This document shows, piece after piece, positions 14,926 to 16,735 of a stretch of DNA of 16,735 nucleotides. The number at the start of each line of letters is the position of its first letter. Position 1 is the stretch's first letter. This stretch comes from Anaerolineae bacterium (lineage in GTDB: Bacteria > Chloroflexota > Anaerolineae > B4-G1 > DUEL01): the NCBI GenBank assembly GCA_016926575.1, contig JAFGOJ010000326.1, positions 1 through 16,735 on the forward strand, in the 5' to 3' direction. The position numbers and the translations under genes were made by a program. The notes beneath the pieces are model-generated. The model was not told where the DNA came from. It ran no database searches and saw nothing but the letters and a program-made list of their open reading frames with translations.

Positions 14926-15492
14926 ATGAATGGAGCAACACGCCGGGCCGTCTTCCTGGACCGAGACGGTGTGATCAACGAGAATCGCAGCGATTACGTC
15001 AAATCGTGGGACGAATTTGTGTTCCTGCCGGGGGTTTTCGCGCCGCTCGAGCAGTTGGCGCAGACAGAGTTCGCCGTGGTCGTCATCACCAACCAGTCGA
15101 TCATCAATCGCGGCATCCTCCCCCAGGCCGAGGTCGAGGCCATCAACCGCCGCATGCTCCAGGCCATCGAACGCCAGGGCGGGCGCATCGACGCGGTTCT
15201 CTTCTGCCCGCACCGCCCCGACGAGGCCTGCGACTGCCGTAAACCGCGCACAGGTCTCCTGCACCAAGCCGCCACACGTTTCAACCTGGACCTCGAACGC
15301 TCTTTCCTGATCGGCGATGCTACGAGCGACATGCAGACCGCCGTCAACGCCGGCTGCCGGCCGGTGATGGTGCGAACCGGCCGCGGCGAGAGCCAGGCCG
15401 GCCTCTTGCCACCCCGCCTGGCCGCCCAATGCCACGTCGTCGCAAACCTTGACGAAGCCGTCGCCTGGATTCTGGCACAACTTGCCCTGTAA
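14926..15492 (+). CDS. gmhB: GmhB-like HAD phosphatase (heptose/histidinol bisphosphate phosphatase family)
   Basis: The 188-residue cytoplasmic HAD hydrolase carries motif I LDRDGVIN (nucleophile D12, acid D14), motif II TNQS (55-58), a zinc loop CPH...CDCRKP (C94, H96, C102, C104; K106 as motif III region) and motif IV IGDATSDM (D131, D135). The zinc loop and short length fit the GmhB / histidinol-phosphatase group, whose heptose enzyme removes the C7 phosphate from glycero-manno-heptose 1,7-bisphosphate on the way to nucleotide-heptose. A role in making an activated sugar for the neighbouring glycan genes is plausible, but no other heptose genes are present, and family members acting on other phosphates cannot be excluded. 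GAGG lies 4 nt before the ATG. The hybrid kinase gene follows after 15 nt, so they share a transcript. Confidence 0.88.
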   Translation: MNGATRRAVFLDRDGVINENRSDYVKSWDEFVFLPGVFAPLEQLAQTEFAVVVITNQSIINRGILPQAEVEAINRRMLQAIERQGGRIDAVLFCPHRPDEACDCRKPRTGLLHQAATRFNLDLERSFLIGDATSDMQTAVNAGCRPVMVRTGRGESQAGLLPPRLAAQCHVVANLDEAVAWILAQLAL

Positions 15493-15507
15493 CGGAGGGA
15501 AAAACCT

Positions 15508-16620
15508 ATGGGTGCACATCTTCTGGTCGTCGAGGACCACCGACCTCTTCTGGGGGCGCTGAAAGACATCTTGGAAGCAGAAGGGTATACCATCAGCACC
15601 GCCGCCGACGGCGTGCAAGCCCTCGAACTGATGGAAACCTTCATCCCCGACCTGATCCTGGCCGACATTATGATGCCACGCATGGATGGCTATACCTTCT
15701 ACGCCGCCGTCCGCGCCCGCTCCGAATGGACCCCCATCCCCTTCATCTTCCTGACCGCCAAAGGTGAGCAGGAAGATGTGCTAAAGGGGAAGGGAATGGG
15801 CGCCGAGGCCTACATCATCAAGCCTTTCGACACCCGCGACCTCATCGTCACTATCCGCTCCCGCCTGGAACGCGCCCAGGCCATCCGCACCTCCGCCGAA
15901 ACCGAATTCGACCGACTCAAGCAGCAGATCATCACTGCCCTGGGCCACGAGCTGCGTACCCCCCTCACCTACGTCACCGGATACACCGAGCTGGCCCTCG
16001 AAGAAGCGCCCTCCCTCGATCCCGACGCCTTCCAGGGCTTCCTGATGGGCATCAAGAAAGGGGCCGACCGCCTGACCCACCTGGTCGAAGACCTGATTCT
16101 GCTGATGAACCTCGATCTGGGCAAAGCCCAACAGGAATTCGAGCAATCCGCCCAGGTACACACCGACCTCAACAGCGTCGTCCGCCGCGTCGTCGATACA
16201 CACGTCGAAGAGGCCCACCAGAAGGGTGTCACGCTGGAACTGGAATGTGCTCCACAGCTGCCCGCCGTGCGCCTGTACGACCTGTACCTCTCGGACGCAC
16301 TCAGACGGCTGGTCGAGAACGGCATCAAGTTCTCCTGCCAGGATGGAAAGCACGTGATCGTGCGCACTCGCTCCAACGACGCGGGGGTGGAAATCTCCGT
16401 GGCGGATAATGGGCGCGGCATCCCCGGTGAGGCCCTGGCACACCTGTTCGAACGCTTCCGCCAGGTCGGCCGCGATCAGTGGGAACAACAGGGAGTAGGA
16501 TTGGGCCTCTCCATCGTCAAGGCGCTCGTCGAACTCCACGGCGGCCAGGTCACCGTAGAGAGTGAAGCCGGAAAGGGCAGCACCTTCATCATCAGCCTAC
16601 CCGCGGCAACCACCCCCTGA
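15508..16620 (+). CDS. Soluble response-regulator/histidine-kinase hybrid (receiver-HisKA-HATPase)
   Basis: The 370-residue protein has the receiver domain first (D10, phosphoacceptor D53 in LADIMMPRMDG, T83, K105), then a HisKA helix with H147 in GHELRTP, then a HATPase_c domain with N271 (N box), DNGRGI (300-305, G1) and GVGLGLSI (329-336, G2). No signal peptide, membrane segment or PAS/GAF sensor domain is present, so it is a cytosolic kinase probably controlled by phosphorylation of its own receiver, as a relay step. GGAGG lies 9 nt before the ATG. Likely outputs are the two OmpR-type regulators encoded next door, which lack adjacent kinases; this is inference from position. It is co-transcribed with the gmhB-like gene. 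This receiver-first order is common in Chloroflexota and cyanobacteria. Confidence 0.94.
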   Translation: MGAHLLVVEDHRPLLGALKDILEAEGYTISTAADGVQALELMETFIPDLILADIMMPRMDGYTFYAAVRARSEWTPIPFIFLTAKGEQEDVLKGKGMGAEAYIIKPFDTRDLIVTIRSRLERAQAIRTSAETEFDRLKQQIITALGHELRTPLTYVTGYTELALEEAPSLDPDAFQGFLMGIKKGADRLTHLVEDLILLMNLDLGKAQQEFEQSAQVHTDLNSVVRRVVDTHVEEAHQKGVTLELECAPQLPAVRLYDLYLSDALRRLVENGIKFSCQDGKHVIVRTRSNDAGVEISVADNGRGIPGEALAHLFERFRQVGRDQWEQQGVGLGLSIVKALVELHGGQVTVESEAGKGSTFIISLPAATTP

Positions 16621-16675
16621 GCCAACGCCTGGCAACATCTCACCTTCAGCCCCCCAAAAACGTAACATTTGTCCA

Positions 16676-16704
16676 TTGACAGCACCTGGGGGTTGATTTA
16701 TACT
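16676..16704 (+). promoter_or_regulatory. Near-consensus sigma-70 promoter pointing out of the window
   Basis: TTGACA (16676-16681), 17-nt spacer, TATACT (16699-16704), start point expected near 16711. It lies 56 nt after the hybrid kinase stop and must serve a gene beyond the right edge. The rest of the 115-nt stretch after the kinase shows no strong terminator, only a 4-bp hairpin (GCCA/TGGC at 16621-16633). Confidence 0.8.
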
Positions 16705-16735
16705 TCCGGTGTAACTGCTCAGCTTACGCTTCGCA

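Overview
The window is GC-rich, densely packed bacterial DNA carrying an exopolysaccharide / surface-glycan assembly operon on the minus strand and its regulatory genes at the right end. There are no RNA genes, insertion sequences, CRISPR arrays or phage genes. A tyrosine-cluster polysaccharide co-polymerase kinase, a soluble receiver-histidine kinase hybrid, and a secreted FG-GAP/DUF11/PKD protein together resemble Chloroflexota (Anaerolineae-like). That placement is an inference from gene style, not from a marker gene.

Layout, following minus-strand transcription from about 13.95 kb to 1: an OmpR-type response regulator (13178-13912); a Wzz/BY-kinase co-polymerase with a DNA-binding HTH fused to its C-terminus (11255-13129); two different asparagine-synthase-like proteins (9429-11258 and 7592-9439); a Wzx-type flippase (6075-7595); a GT4 glycosyltransferase (4783-6084); an alkaline-phosphatase-superfamily enzyme (3413-4789); a membrane acyltransferase-3 protein (2309-3409); and, after a 73-nt gap with a possible weak terminator, a large secreted beta-propeller/DUF11/PKD protein that runs off the left edge (1-2235). 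From the kinase to the acyltransferase the genes overlap by 4-11 nt or are 3 nt apart, so they almost certainly form one translationally coupled operon.

Upstream of the operon, three hexamers at an exact 11-bp period precede a weak -10. This is the classic layout of a promoter activated by an OmpR/PhoB-family regulator. A clear intrinsic terminator (14001-14034) separates it from a second OmpR-type regulator (14056-14778). That gene is divergent from a plus-strand pair: a GmhB-like HAD phosphatase (14926-15492) and a soluble receiver-HisKA-HATPase hybrid kinase (15508-16620). Both divergent promoters are close to the sigma-70 consensus with 17-bp spacers, and a third such promoter at the right edge points out of the window.

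Working model: the two-component proteins sense a cytoplasmic or relayed signal and switch on the operon. The co-polymerase controls chain assembly. The flippase and GT4 enzyme build and export the glycan. The AsnB-like pair, the phosphatase-superfamily enzyme and the acyltransferase probably decorate it. No initiating phosphoglycosyltransferase and no Wzy polymerase are present here, so they must lie elsewhere. The standout is the kinase fusion: its tyrosine cluster sits about 33 residues before an excisionase-type HTH, which suggests a direct route from polymer assembly state to DNA binding.
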